Source of the DNA: UBA4582 sp965657335
GTDB taxonomy: Bacteria > Pseudomonadota > Gammaproteobacteria > Pseudomonadales > Azotimanducaceae
Length of the DNA: 64,000 bases
Assembly (NCBI GenBank): GCA_965657335.1
Contig: CBFHOH010000027.1
Span: 1-64,000, forward strand
Reading direction: 5' to 3'
The notes beneath the pieces were generated by a model. It saw only the letters and a list, made by a program, of their open reading frames with translations, was not told where the DNA came from and did not search any database. This document shows, piece after piece, positions 43,185-51,868 of the stretch. A program made the translations under genes and the position numbers. The stretch's first letter is position 1; the number at the start of each line of letters is the position of its first letter.

Positions 43185-44072
43185 CTACTTTTCGATGAAG
43201 CTTTGTTGAATGCTTGAAAAATCCTTACGACCGTTACCTAATTTTCGATGATTGATATAAAGGTTTCGTGCCAGCGTACCCATTGGTGTCGCTGAGCCCG
43301 TATCAAGCGCTGCTTCAAGTGCCAAACCCAAATCTTTGATCATCAAATCAACCAAGAAGCCGCCTTCATAGTTGTTGGAAGAGGGTACTCCCTCCATAAC
43401 GCCAGGGTAGGGGTTGTAAACTTCCAACGCCCAGTTACCACCAGAACTCGTACGCATGATTTCAGATAGTACTGCTGGGTCCATGCCGTTATCGACGCCT
43501 AATTGTAAAGCCTCAGCCGTGCCCGTCATCAAGACAGACAGCAACATGTTGTTACAAATTTTGGCAACCTGACCTGCACCCGGTGCGCCCGCATGAAAAA
43601 TATTTTTGCCCATATCGTCGAGCAGGGGCTTTGCTTGGTTAAAAGCCTCGCTTTCCCCGCCGACAATAAAAGTTAGCGTGCCTCCCACTGCTCCGCCGAC
43701 GCCGCCGGATACCGGCGCATCAATCATTGAAATGTTTTTTGCCGCAGCCGCCTCTGACACTTTGCGCGATGAGGCTGGTGCGATGGTACTGCAATCGATA
43801 ACCAGTGTGCCTGCAGCAATGGCTGTTAATAACCCCTCGTCACCCAGATACAGATTCTCCACATGCACTGAAGCCGGCAACATTGAAATTACGACGTCGA
43901 CACCATCGACCGCGGTTAATGCGCTGTCGCACGCCTCACCGCCTTCGTTTGCAATCGCTTGCAGCGCGGAATCAACAAGATCGAACGCCCGAACGTTGTG
44001 CCCAGCTTTCAGTAAATTCGATGCCATCGGGCCACCCATGTTGCCAAGGCCTATAAAACCAATGTTTGCCAT
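43185..44072 (-). CDS. mmsB: 3-hydroxyisobutyrate dehydrogenase
   Basis: 295-aa cytoplasmic beta-hydroxyacid dehydrogenase that oxidises 3-hydroxyisobutyrate to methylmalonate semialdehyde with NAD. The N-terminal IGFIGLGNMGGPMASNLLKA is the NAD-binding loop, DAPVSGGVGGAVGGTLTFIV the substrate loop, and GAGQVAKICNNMLL carries the catalytic lysine. C-terminal KDLGLALEAA is typical. The gene is 12 bases downstream of the 3-hydroxyisobutyryl-CoA hydrolase-like gene, giving the pathway order. Confidence 0.92.
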   Translation of the reverse strand: MANIGFIGLGNMGGPMASNLLKAGHNVRAFDLVDSALQAIANEGGEACDSALTAVDGVDVVISMLPASVHVENLYLGDEGLLTAIAAGTLVIDCSTIAPASSRKVSEAAAAKNISMIDAPVSGGVGGAVGGTLTFIVGGESEAFNQAKPLLDDMGKNIFHAGAPGAGQVAKICNNMLLSVLMTGTAEALQLGVDNGMDPAVLSEIMRTSSGGNWALEVYNPYPGVMEGVPSSNNYEGGFLVDLMIKDLGLALEAALDTGSATPMGTLARNLYINHRKLGNGRKDFSSIQQSFIEK

Positions 44073-44084
44073 TTGATACTCCGG

Positions 44085-45197
44085 TTAGTTTAAATCGCTT
44101 AGCGGGTTAACGGGCCAAGGTTCAGCGAAGTGCGCCGCGACCCACTCGCTAGGCACTGCACCCATTTCGTATTGCCAGTTGGGCGAGTTGTCTTTTTCAA
44201 TGAGCAGCGCCCTGATACCTTCTCTGAAGTCGGCGTGGCGACTGCACTGAATGGCAAGCGTAAGTTCCATTGCAAAGATCTGTTCACGTGTCATAGATTT
44301 TGCACGCTGAATTTGCTCATGGATGATCGCGGCAGTGGTAGGCGTGCCGGACTTGAAAGTGGCTACTGCCTTGTCCAGCCATTTATCCCCGCCCAGCTTG
44401 CCACATTGCTGAAGAAATACGCCAACTGGGTTATCTGAAGCGAGTGCGGCATTCACGCTTTCGCTGATCACCTGATCGTGCTTATCTAGTTGGCTCTCTG
44501 GGAAATCACGGCGGTCTTTGACAAATGTGTTAAGCAGTTGATCAAGCGTAGCGGCAGCATCACCGACCCACGAATGTGAGGTAATGGCGTTTATCACGGC
44601 GTCTTGTTGTTCATTGTTGATTAAATAGTCGATAAGACCAACGCGTTTAGCATCTTCGCCGTTTATATTGGCGCCGGTCCATGCCAGAAAATAGGCATAA
44701 TGCTCGGGCATACGTGATAGCGCATAAGTTGCACCAGCATCGGGGAAAAGACCAATCGTAATCTCTGGCATCGCGATGCGCGTTGTTTCAGTCCCAATTT
44801 TATGGCTGCATGCTGTAAGCACGCCCAAGCCACCACCCATCGCTATGCCTTGCCCCCAGACAACAGTTGGTTTGTTGTAGGTTTGGATCAAATAATCTAA
44901 GCGGTACTCTCGTTCGAAAAAAGCATCACTATATGGACAAGGTCCATTTGGATGCTCAACCATGTCGTGGTAAAGATTCTGAATATCACCACCAGCCGAA
45001 AACGCGCGGTCGCCTTCACTTAGGAACAGAACCAACACGATTTGCGGATCGTCCTGCCACTTGATCAGTTGAGGTAACATTAAATCGATCATGTCTAAGC
45101 TAAGACTATTCAGCGTTTTCGGCGCATTCAGGGTGACAACACCGAGCTGCCTGCCGTCTTCCAGCGACTTTGTTTCAAAAAGCACAACATCTGACAT
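44085..45197 (-). CDS. 3-hydroxyisobutyryl-CoA hydrolase
   Basis: 370 aa from ATG 45197; the longer frame from 45212 is rejected because 45197 overlaps the preceding stop (ATGA). It is a crotonase-fold enzyme of the HIBCH type: length is greater than a hydratase, FSAGGDIQNLYHDM (about 70-85) and VVWGQGIAMGGGLGVLTACS shape the oxyanion hole, and MPEITIGLFPDAGATYALSR carries the acid residues typical of the hydrolase. It removes CoA from 3-hydroxyisobutyryl-CoA in valine breakdown. The C-terminal FREGIRALLIEKDNSPNW is a family marker. Confidence 0.88.
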   Translation of the reverse strand: MSDVVLFETKSLEDGRQLGVVTLNAPKTLNSLSLDMIDLMLPQLIKWQDDPQIVLVLFLSEGDRAFSAGGDIQNLYHDMVEHPNGPCPYSDAFFEREYRLDYLIQTYNKPTVVWGQGIAMGGGLGVLTACSHKIGTETTRIAMPEITIGLFPDAGATYALSRMPEHYAYFLAWTGANINGEDAKRVGLIDYLINNEQQDAVINAITSHSWVGDAAATLDQLLNTFVKDRRDFPESQLDKHDQVISESVNAALASDNPVGVFLQQCGKLGGDKWLDKAVATFKSGTPTTAAIIHEQIQRAKSMTREQIFAMELTLAIQCSRHADFREGIRALLIEKDNSPNWQYEMGAVPSEWVAAHFAEPWPVNPLSDLN

Positions 45198-45973
45198 CAG
45201 GCGTTTTTCCACTCAGGCTTGCGTTTTTCAAGGAATGCATTCACGCCTTCTTTCTGATCGGCAGTTGAAAACAAGTCAACAAATTCATCTCTTTCAACGG
45301 GAAAGCTGTCATTCATGTTGCCGGCACGTGCTGCCATGATGAGTCGTTTGCAGGCAGAAACGCTCGTCGGACTTTGGTTGCCGGCTGCGGCCGCGAGGTC
45401 GAGCGCTTTTTGCAGGGCTTCACCTTTGCCAACAACTTCTTCAACCAAACCGATTTCTTTTGCTGTTTCTGCACCGACGCGCTCACCACAAAGTATCATG
45501 CGTTTTGCCCAGCCTTCACCGACCAACCAAGGTAGGTGCTGCGTGCCGAGTCCGCAGGGTAATAAACCGACGGTCGCTTCAGGTAATGCCATTTGTGCCT
45601 GTGCTTCGGCGATACGAATGTCGCAGGCGAGTGCGCACTCAAGTCCGCCACCCATCGCATAGCCATTGATAGCCGCGACAGAGACGCCGCGAAATTGTGA
45701 CAAGGCTTGAAATGCTCCATGAAAGTTCTCTGCCATCTGTCGAGCAACGTCAGTATCGCCAGCGGCAAATAGATTCAGATCAGCACCGGCTGAAAAGAAC
45801 TTGTCGCCCTGACCGGTGATGACCAGGCTGTAACAGTTAGCATCAGCATTAAGCGCTTCTATCAGAGATTTGAGCGCTATGAGGCTTTCTTCATCCCATG
45901 TATTGGCGGCGGGATTATTAATCGTGATCAGCGCGGTGTTGCCTCGCATCTCATGAAGTAGTTTGTCAGTCAT
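45197..45973 (-). CDS. enoyl-CoA hydratase
   Basis: 258-aa crotonase hydratase for methacrylyl-CoA or similar. Signatures: FSAGADLNLFAAGDT, AINGYAMGGGLECALACDIR and ALPEATVGLLPCGLGTQHLP, where the usual catalytic glutamates are in the AMGGGLECAL and LPEATVGLLP segments. The preceding acyl-CoA dehydrogenase ends 20 bases upstream and the next gene overlaps by ATGA. Given the operon, it probably hydrates methacrylyl-CoA. Confidence 0.9.
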   Translation of the reverse strand: MTDKLLHEMRGNTALITINNPAANTWDEESLIALKSLIEALNADANCYSLVITGQGDKFFSAGADLNLFAAGDTDVARQMAENFHGAFQALSQFRGVSVAAINGYAMGGGLECALACDIRIAEAQAQMALPEATVGLLPCGLGTQHLPWLVGEGWAKRMILCGERVGAETAKEIGLVEEVVGKGEALQKALDLAAAAGNQSPTSVSACKRLIMAARAGNMNDSFPVERDEFVDLFSTADQKEGVNAFLEKRKPEWKNA

Positions 45974-45993
45974 AAATGCCTCACTTGTTTTCC

Positions 45994-47154
45994 TTATTGA
46001 ATGAGCTCGACGTCTGCCATTGTCAGCAGGCGTCTTGAAACGATTAGGCGCATCACCTCGTTGGTACCTTCTAAAATCTGGTGCACGCGCGTGTCGCGTA
46101 TGTAACGTTCCAGCGGATACTCTCTCATGTAGCCATAACCACCGTGTAATTGAAGTGCTTGATTACACACCTCGAAGCCAACATCTGTGGCAAAACGCTT
46201 CGCCATAGCCGAATAAACGGCAGCTTCCGAGTGTTGTTTATCTACCTTAAATGCTGCTAGTCGCACCATCTGGCGCGCAGCGACGAGCTCGGTCACCATG
46301 TCCGCAAGCTTGAATTGAAGTGCTTGAAAATTACTGATCGATTGGCCGAATTGCTCGCGCTCCAGCATATAAGCTTGGGCTCTGTTAATCGCGGCCTGTG
46401 CGGTACCAAGCGAGCAGGTAGCAATATTAATCCGCCCACCATCTAGGCCCTTCATCGCAATCTTGAAGCCATCGCCCGCTTTACCCAGTCGGTTGGTCAC
46501 GGGTACCTTGACGTTCTCGAAACTAATTTCCCGTGTCGGCTGGCTATTCCAACCCATCTTTTCGAGATTTGAACCGAACTTAATACCGGGTGTGTCAGCA
46601 GGAATTACTAAAGTAGTGATGCCGCGAGGACCATCGTCGGATGTTCTTACCATGACGACCAAAACGTCTGTACCTCCTGCGCCGGAGATAAACATTTTGC
46701 TGCCGTTTATAATGTAGTGATCACCCGAGAGTTCGGCTCGGGTCCGCAGCGAAGCGGCATCTGAACCGGCACCCGGTTCCGTTAAGCAATAGCTGGCAAG
46801 CGTTTTCCCGGCGATCAGGTCAGGACAAAATTGTTCTACCGTCGAGTGGTTGCCAAAATCGGCAATCATCCAGGTCGCCATGTTGTGGATTGAGATAAAT
46901 GCCGTGGTTGATGTGCAACCGGTAGCAAGTTGCTCTAATACAATGCTGGAGTCGAGACGACTTAGCCCAAGGCCGCCCACGTCTTCAGGGCAATAGAGGC
47001 CGCAGAATCCGAGCTCGCCGGCGGCAGCGATAACATCTTTTGGGAATATCTTTCCTGCATCCCATTCAGCAGCAAAGGGTGCTAACGCTTTGTCAGCGAA
47101 TGCGCGGGCGGCTTCCTGGAACGCAAGCTGGTCCTCGTTTAGGTCAAAATCCAT
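45994..47154 (-). CDS. acyl-CoA dehydrogenase (isobutyryl-CoA type)
   Basis: 386-aa FAD enzyme, first gene of the valine/isobutyrate operon. It has CLTEPGAGSDAASLRTRAEL (FAD/substrate region), GITTLVIPADTPGIKFG and QLHGGYGYMREYPLERYIRD followed by QILEGTNEVMRLIVSR; the Glu of EGTNEVMR is the usual catalytic base region. With an adjacent HIBCH-like hydrolase and HIBADH-like dehydrogenase the substrate is best guessed as isobutyryl-CoA. It is transcribed away from a LysR regulator 186 bases upstream. Confidence 0.9.
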   Translation of the reverse strand: MDFDLNEDQLAFQEAARAFADKALAPFAAEWDAGKIFPKDVIAAAGELGFCGLYCPEDVGGLGLSRLDSSIVLEQLATGCTSTTAFISIHNMATWMIADFGNHSTVEQFCPDLIAGKTLASYCLTEPGAGSDAASLRTRAELSGDHYIINGSKMFISGAGGTDVLVVMVRTSDDGPRGITTLVIPADTPGIKFGSNLEKMGWNSQPTREISFENVKVPVTNRLGKAGDGFKIAMKGLDGGRINIATCSLGTAQAAINRAQAYMLEREQFGQSISNFQALQFKLADMVTELVAARQMVRLAAFKVDKQHSEAAVYSAMAKRFATDVGFEVCNQALQLHGGYGYMREYPLERYIRDTRVHQILEGTNEVMRLIVSRRLLTMADVELIQ

Positions 47155-47340
47155 GAATCATGTACCGATAGTGTCAGGCTATTAATATTGTCGTTGGAGA
47201 ACCACACGGTGAACCCAGCGCTTTTTTGAGACCCTGCTAGCCAAACTGCAATCAACATCGTGTTTGCAGGTGGAGATAGGTTAAGTAGAAAGTATCATAT
47301 AGAATACATATGTGCAGTTAAATGGTGTAAATGCAGGCTT

Positions 47341-48264
47341 ATGCTGCGAAAAAGCAATGTGAACAAGGATTCTACGCTAGACGCGGTCAATTGGGATGAT
47401 TTGCGGATTTTTCTGACGGTGGCACGGCGAAATAACCTCGATGCCGCTGCCGCTTATCTTCGTCTTGACCCGACAACGTTGGGCCGGCGCATTCGCAGGC
47501 TGGAATCAGCTATTGGTGCAACGTTGTTTGAGCGGTCTCGAAAGGGCCACGTGCTGACAACGACTGGAGAGTGGCTGCTGAATCAGGTTGAGGGAATAGA
47601 ACAAGTGGTATCCGGGGTGAGCGAAGCAATCAGTGGCGAGGTCCAGCGGATTACAGGCACAGTGCGACTCAGCGTAACCGAAGCGTTTGGCAATGTTGTA
47701 ATTGCCCCTGCGCTCGTAAATCTGCTTGCCGCGTTCCCCGCACTCAGGGTGGAGCTAGTCGCAACCAGCGGTTTCTTGAGCGTGAATAAACGAGAAGCAG
47801 ACATCGCTGTGATGTTATCGCGTCCGACGACAGGGCGACTAAAAGTCAGCAAGCTTACTGACTACAGCCTGAAGCTTTATGCCACTAACGAATATTTACA
47901 GCACCATACAGCCGTTAACAGCATTGCTGATCTTCGCCAGCAAACATTGATCGGCTACGTCGATGATTTAATCTACTCTCCTAGGCTTCGTTATTATGAT
48001 GAAGTTGATGCCGGTTTGGTGCCGGGCTTGACCAGTTCCAGCCTGTTAGCGCAAAAGCAACTGGCCTGCACTGGCTGCGGCATCGCCATGCTGCCATGCT
48101 TCGTTGCCGATCAAGAACCGGACTTGCAGTTGGTGCTGCCGAATGAGGTAACAGTAACCCGCTCATTTTGGCTAGCGGTACATGAGGACATTGCTGATCA
48201 CGCCCGCATCCGTGCGGTAATCGATTTTCTCACTGAGCTTGTGGCTCGTCGCGATTTGCGCTGA
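47341..48264 (+). CDS. LysR-family transcriptional regulator
   Basis: 307 aa from ATG 47341; the frame is open from 47260 but this start gives the normal LysR length. Residues 17-75 are the winged helix (WDDLRIFLTVARRNNLDAAA, LDPTTLGRRIRRLE). The sensor domain follows (RLSVTEAFGNVVIAPALVNL). It is divergent from the isobutyryl-CoA dehydrogenase gene and is therefore the likely regulator of the valine operon. The intervening 186 bases contain GTATCATATAGAATAC, a T-N11-A-like candidate operator around 47289-47304. Confidence 0.88.
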   Translation: MLRKSNVNKDSTLDAVNWDDLRIFLTVARRNNLDAAAAYLRLDPTTLGRRIRRLESAIGATLFERSRKGHVLTTTGEWLLNQVEGIEQVVSGVSEAISGEVQRITGTVRLSVTEAFGNVVIAPALVNLLAAFPALRVELVATSGFLSVNKREADIAVMLSRPTTGRLKVSKLTDYSLKLYATNEYLQHHTAVNSIADLRQQTLIGYVDDLIYSPRLRYYDEVDAGLVPGLTSSSLLAQKQLACTGCGIAMLPCFVADQEPDLQLVLPNEVTVTRSFWLAVHEDIADHARIRAVIDFLTELVARRDLR

Positions 48265-48375
48265 GCATTTCTTGCGATTGAAGGTGAACACGGTTGTACG
48301 CGCAAGTACTAAGGTTGAACCTGTAGACCGAGCGGTTTTTGATTAGCGCAAACAATTACATGCAGAGGTAGCCCC

Positions 48376-49020
48376 CTGAAATATTTTTTAATTTTGTTCT
48401 TACCACTAATTTTAATGCAGAACGGTTGCACAACGACACAGCCAGATACGGTGAAGCACAACAGCATCAAGTTGGAGTTCGAGCAGGTAACAAACTCGGG
48501 TGTTCCAAAATTCACTGCAGTCACTCGCCTTCAGGCCCCGATGTCGAAAGTCATGTCTATGCTGATGGATTTTTCACGTTGGCCTGAATGGGTATACGGA
48601 TGCAAACGATCGGAAGTTTTACGCACCATTGGTTATCAAGAAGCTTATGTCTATCAGGTGACGGGTTTGCCGCTAGTACGCGATCGGGACGTCATTGTTC
48701 ACGCACGTTTGTCCTCAGATGATGATGGAAATATGCTGAAGATCGTATTCGAAGCAACACCGGATTATTGTCTCGAAGATACGCGCGAGGCCTGTCAAAA
48801 AACAAAACTGCAGAACACTGTTCGGGTTAGAGCGCTCGTTGGTCAGTTTGTCCTGCAGCGAATCGCCGCTGATGAAACCTTATTGACTTGGGAGCAATAT
48901 ACGGAGCCAGGCGGTCTGATCCCTGATTGGGCCACTACGTTCATGTTGCCGCGAATCCCGGAGCGTTCGCTAACACAATTACAAGGCATGCTTTACGATG
49001 ATGCCGTCATAGCGAAGTAG
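48376..49020 (+). CDS. START-domain lipoprotein
   Basis: 214 aa if translation begins at CTG 48376, which has AGAGG seven bases upstream and gives a full lipoprotein signal (KYFLILFLPLILMQNGC); the TTG at 48394 is the next choice. The lipobox QNGC is slightly unusual. The rest has the START/SRPBCC helix-grip fold: APMSKVMSMLMDFSRWPEWV, VYQVTGLPLVRDRDVIVHAR and the C-terminal PGGLIPDWATTFMLPRIPER. These proteins bind lipids or sterol-like ligands, probably at the outer membrane inner leaflet. The partner is unknown. Confidence 0.75.
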   Translation: MKYFLILFLPLILMQNGCTTTQPDTVKHNSIKLEFEQVTNSGVPKFTAVTRLQAPMSKVMSMLMDFSRWPEWVYGCKRSEVLRTIGYQEAYVYQVTGLPLVRDRDVIVHARLSSDDDGNMLKIVFEATPDYCLEDTREACQKTKLQNTVRVRALVGQFVLQRIAADETLLTWEQYTEPGGLIPDWATTFMLPRIPERSLTQLQGMLYDDAVIAK

Positions 49021-49037
49021 GGCGTATTTCCTTTAAG

Positions 49038-49053
49038 CTGTCATGCATGACAG
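49038..49053. promoter_or_regulatory. 16-bp perfect palindrome
   Basis: CTGTCATGCATGACAG reads the same on both strands and lies 18 bases after the START-domain gene and 192 bases before the CoA-transferase. It may be an operator for the downstream gene or a weak terminator. Confidence 0.5.
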
Positions 49054-49244
49054 GTTCACTGGTCTGAGCTAGCGGAGCATTGCTGATGAGCCCGCTTCAG
49101 CAGATTGTGTTCCCTTGTTTCAACTGGGCTATCGTTCCTCTGACGCGCTACTCGAACAATTGGCAAAAATACCCGATGCGCTGTCGCGAGAGTTACGCGA
49201 CTGATCCTAACAAAGATATGCGACTTGATGTTGAGGAGAAGCAA

Positions 49245-50432
49245 ATGTCTACCAATACCCGCTCCGGGCCGCTGGAAGATCTGACAATCATTGATTGCAC
49301 CATGGCTTATGCCGGTCCCTACGGAACTGCGTTGCTAGCTGATATGGGTGCCAATGTGATCAAAGTAGAACCCCCCGCGGGAGATAACTTCAGGCAACTG
49401 GCGCCATTTCCGGAAGACGCTAGTCGCGTGGGGGTTGAATCGCCTGGTGCAGACTACGGTGCTGCATTTGCCAGTGTAAATCGAAATAAGCGAAGTATTT
49501 CGCTCGATCTTAAAGACTTGGGCGATCGTGAAATTCTGCTTCAGTTATGTGAAAGGGCAGACGCCATCGTTGAAAATATGCGCGCCGGCGTAATGGACGA
49601 ATTAGGCGTGGGTTATGAAGTTATCGCTGCCCGTAATCCTAAGATTGTATACGGCACGGTGCGTGGTTACGGCGACCCGAGAACGGGTGAAAGCCCCTAC
49701 GCGGATTGGCCTTGCTTGGACGTTGTAGGCCAATCGGTGGGTGGGCTTGTCGAGGCGACCGGTGACTTGTTTGGCCTTGCGATTGCGGACATATTTCCGG
49801 GTACGCTGATGGCAACAGGTTTGTTAGCTGCGGTGATGCAATCCCGGCGAACCGGCAAGGGCGAGTTTTTTGATGTTGCCATGTACGATGCGGTGCAGGC
49901 GCTAATTAAATCAAATATCGCTGCTTATAGTGTGACGGGTAAACAAGCGAAGCCCGGGCGAAAAGGTCTTGTACCCTTCGGTCTATTTCCTACCAGCGAT
50001 GGTCGCATTGCCATCGCTGCGCCGGTCGAGCGGCATTGGGCGTATTTATGCGAGGCGATGGGGCGGCCGGAACTGATTAACGACGATCGCACGCGGTCTA
50101 ACCCTCGGCGCGCAAAAAATGTTGTATTTACAGAAGCCGCTATCACGGAATGGACCCAGACTAAGACAAAACAGGAAGTTGTCATTGCGATTGGTGGCAA
50201 GGTGCCTTGCGGACCTGCTAACACGATACCTGAGGTGCTTGCTGATCCGCATACCCACGCGCGCGATATGATTCAAACTTTTGACTTTCCAGGAGGCCAA
50301 CATAAGGGCCTTTCGACAGGTAGTCCTATCAAGTTTATGAGTGGTAACACGGACCTCTACCAACGACCACCGAAACATGGTGAGCACGGTGACGAGATTC
50401 TGGCAGAGTTTGGCATAGAGCCGAAAGGGTAA
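49245..50432 (+). CDS. class III CoA-transferase (CaiB/BaiF family)
   Basis: 395 aa from ATG 49245, preceded by GAGGAG; the longer frame from 49080 has no such site. It transfers CoA between carboxylic acids. Hallmarks are PLEDLTIIDCTMAYAGPYGT, ALLADMGANVIKVEPPAGDN, NRNKRSISLDLKDLGDREIL and the likely catalytic Asp in DVAMYDAVQAL (about 212). No dedicated partner gene is adjacent. The donor and acceptor acids cannot be read. Confidence 0.9.
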   Translation: MSTNTRSGPLEDLTIIDCTMAYAGPYGTALLADMGANVIKVEPPAGDNFRQLAPFPEDASRVGVESPGADYGAAFASVNRNKRSISLDLKDLGDREILLQLCERADAIVENMRAGVMDELGVGYEVIAARNPKIVYGTVRGYGDPRTGESPYADWPCLDVVGQSVGGLVEATGDLFGLAIADIFPGTLMATGLLAAVMQSRRTGKGEFFDVAMYDAVQALIKSNIAAYSVTGKQAKPGRKGLVPFGLFPTSDGRIAIAAPVERHWAYLCEAMGRPELINDDRTRSNPRRAKNVVFTEAAITEWTQTKTKQEVVIAIGGKVPCGPANTIPEVLADPHTHARDMIQTFDFPGGQHKGLSTGSPIKFMSGNTDLYQRPPKHGEHGDEILAEFGIEPKG

Positions 50433-50531
50433 GTAAATTGAGAATCTCAGTTCGTTTGATCTGCTTTGTTCGATCCTCCGTGGGACTGCATGAATACTGA
50501 TCTGAACGGCTGCTCAACGCGTACGAAAACC

Positions 50532-51611
50532 ATGATATTTAAACTCTCGAAGGTTATCTTTTTGACAAATCTTTCCGTTCGAAACCTCATTGCTCTTCTT
50601 TTAGTGGGACTGATGACGGGTTGTGTCGCGGCGCCCGGATACAAAGGTAGTGCAAAGGAAAACTTTGATGGCGCTGTTTTCACGAACCGAGAGCCGATGC
50701 ACAAGTCGATAACTGATATCTTGAAGCTCGGTTGGTCATTGATGACGCAAAGTGCTGATTGGCCCGCAAACATCACAGTCACGCGGCAAGAAGTGCCAAA
50801 GGCCCGCGTCGAAACTGGTATTTCTGTAAGCTACATAAATCATTCCACTGTGCTGATTCAGGCGGGCAATGTGAATATCCTGACAGACCCGATTTACGCT
50901 GAACGTGCAAGTCCATTTCGTTTTGCGGGGCCGAAAAGAGTTCATCAGCCGGGCATCAGGCTGGAAGATCTGCCGCCCATTGATATCATTCTTATCAGTC
51001 ATAATCACTACGATCATCTTGATACCGATTCCCTGACGCGACTGGTAAACCAGCAAAGTTACGCGCCTAGGATTCTCACTGGGCTTGGCAACAGCGCTTT
51101 GCTTGATAAGATCGGGTTGGTGAATCATCGAGAATTGAACTGGAATGATTCAGAACAATTCAAAGACACAAAAATCACGTTTACTGAATCCCGCCACCGC
51201 TCAGGTCGCGGCCTCACTGATCAGATGCAAACACTTTGGGGGTCTTTCGTAATAGAAACCACTTCGGGCAATGTCTATTTTGCGGGCGATACAGGATACG
51301 ACAAGCATTTTAAAGCAGCGAAAGAAAAATTCGGAGCATTCGCGCTATCTATTATTCCTATTGGTGCCTACGAGCCGCGCTGGTTTATGAAAGACGTACA
51401 TCTCAATCCGGCTGAAGCCGTGCAGGCGCACTTGGATTTGAACAGCGAATTGAGTTTGGCGGTTCACTTTGGGACCTTTCAACTCACATTGGAGGCTATA
51501 GAACAACCCGTCATTGATCTTGCTAAGGCGCTTAAAGCGAACCATTTAGATGAACAACATTTTATCACTTTGAAGCCTGGTGCTACCCATGTTGTGCGGC
51601 CAGAAAATTAG
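50532..51611 (+). CDS. metallo-beta-lactamase-fold hydrolase, lipoprotein (RomA/NAPE-PLD-like)
   Basis: 359 aa from ATG 50532, chosen for its lipoprotein signal with lipobox MTGC. The metal motif HxHxDH is HNHYDH within LISHNHYDHLD, and FAGDTGY and a late His in AVHFGTFQLT complete the zinc sites. The IDPIYAERASPFRFAGPKR-like region and length match the RomA/N-acyl-phosphatidylethanolamine phospholipase D-like group, acting on lipids in the envelope. It is the next gene after the CoA-transferase, 99 bases away. Confidence 0.82.
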   Translation: MIFKLSKVIFLTNLSVRNLIALLLVGLMTGCVAAPGYKGSAKENFDGAVFTNREPMHKSITDILKLGWSLMTQSADWPANITVTRQEVPKARVETGISVSYINHSTVLIQAGNVNILTDPIYAERASPFRFAGPKRVHQPGIRLEDLPPIDIILISHNHYDHLDTDSLTRLVNQQSYAPRILTGLGNSALLDKIGLVNHRELNWNDSEQFKDTKITFTESRHRSGRGLTDQMQTLWGSFVIETTSGNVYFAGDTGYDKHFKAAKEKFGAFALSIIPIGAYEPRWFMKDVHLNPAEAVQAHLDLNSELSLAVHFGTFQLTLEAIEQPVIDLAKALKANHLDEQHFITLKPGATHVVRPEN

Positions 51612-51868
51612 TTGGATAGTCTAACGATCTGAATCGATACTAAACCGATCAAAAGCACGGGTCTGATGAACCGCCCGCCACGTTCGTGTCTTCAACCGCT
51701 TTCACCGTCGGCTAAACCAATCCGCTAGGATCGGAGCCTGAGTGATCGCTGGTTAATCTTACATTTCTCCCCTAAAAACTTAGTCTCTTTATCTGGTCTC
51801 GCGCGCGACAATCCAGCATAGTTCTACCTGTATCATTATCTAGGGTGTGTGTTGTGGGTCTTTTAGGC

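Noticed and set aside
50046..50387. Long antisense frames across coding regions (e.g. opposite the CoA-transferase, GH3 and NuoG)
   Set aside because: They mirror coding sequence on the opposite strand, have no ribosome sites and no recognisable domains.
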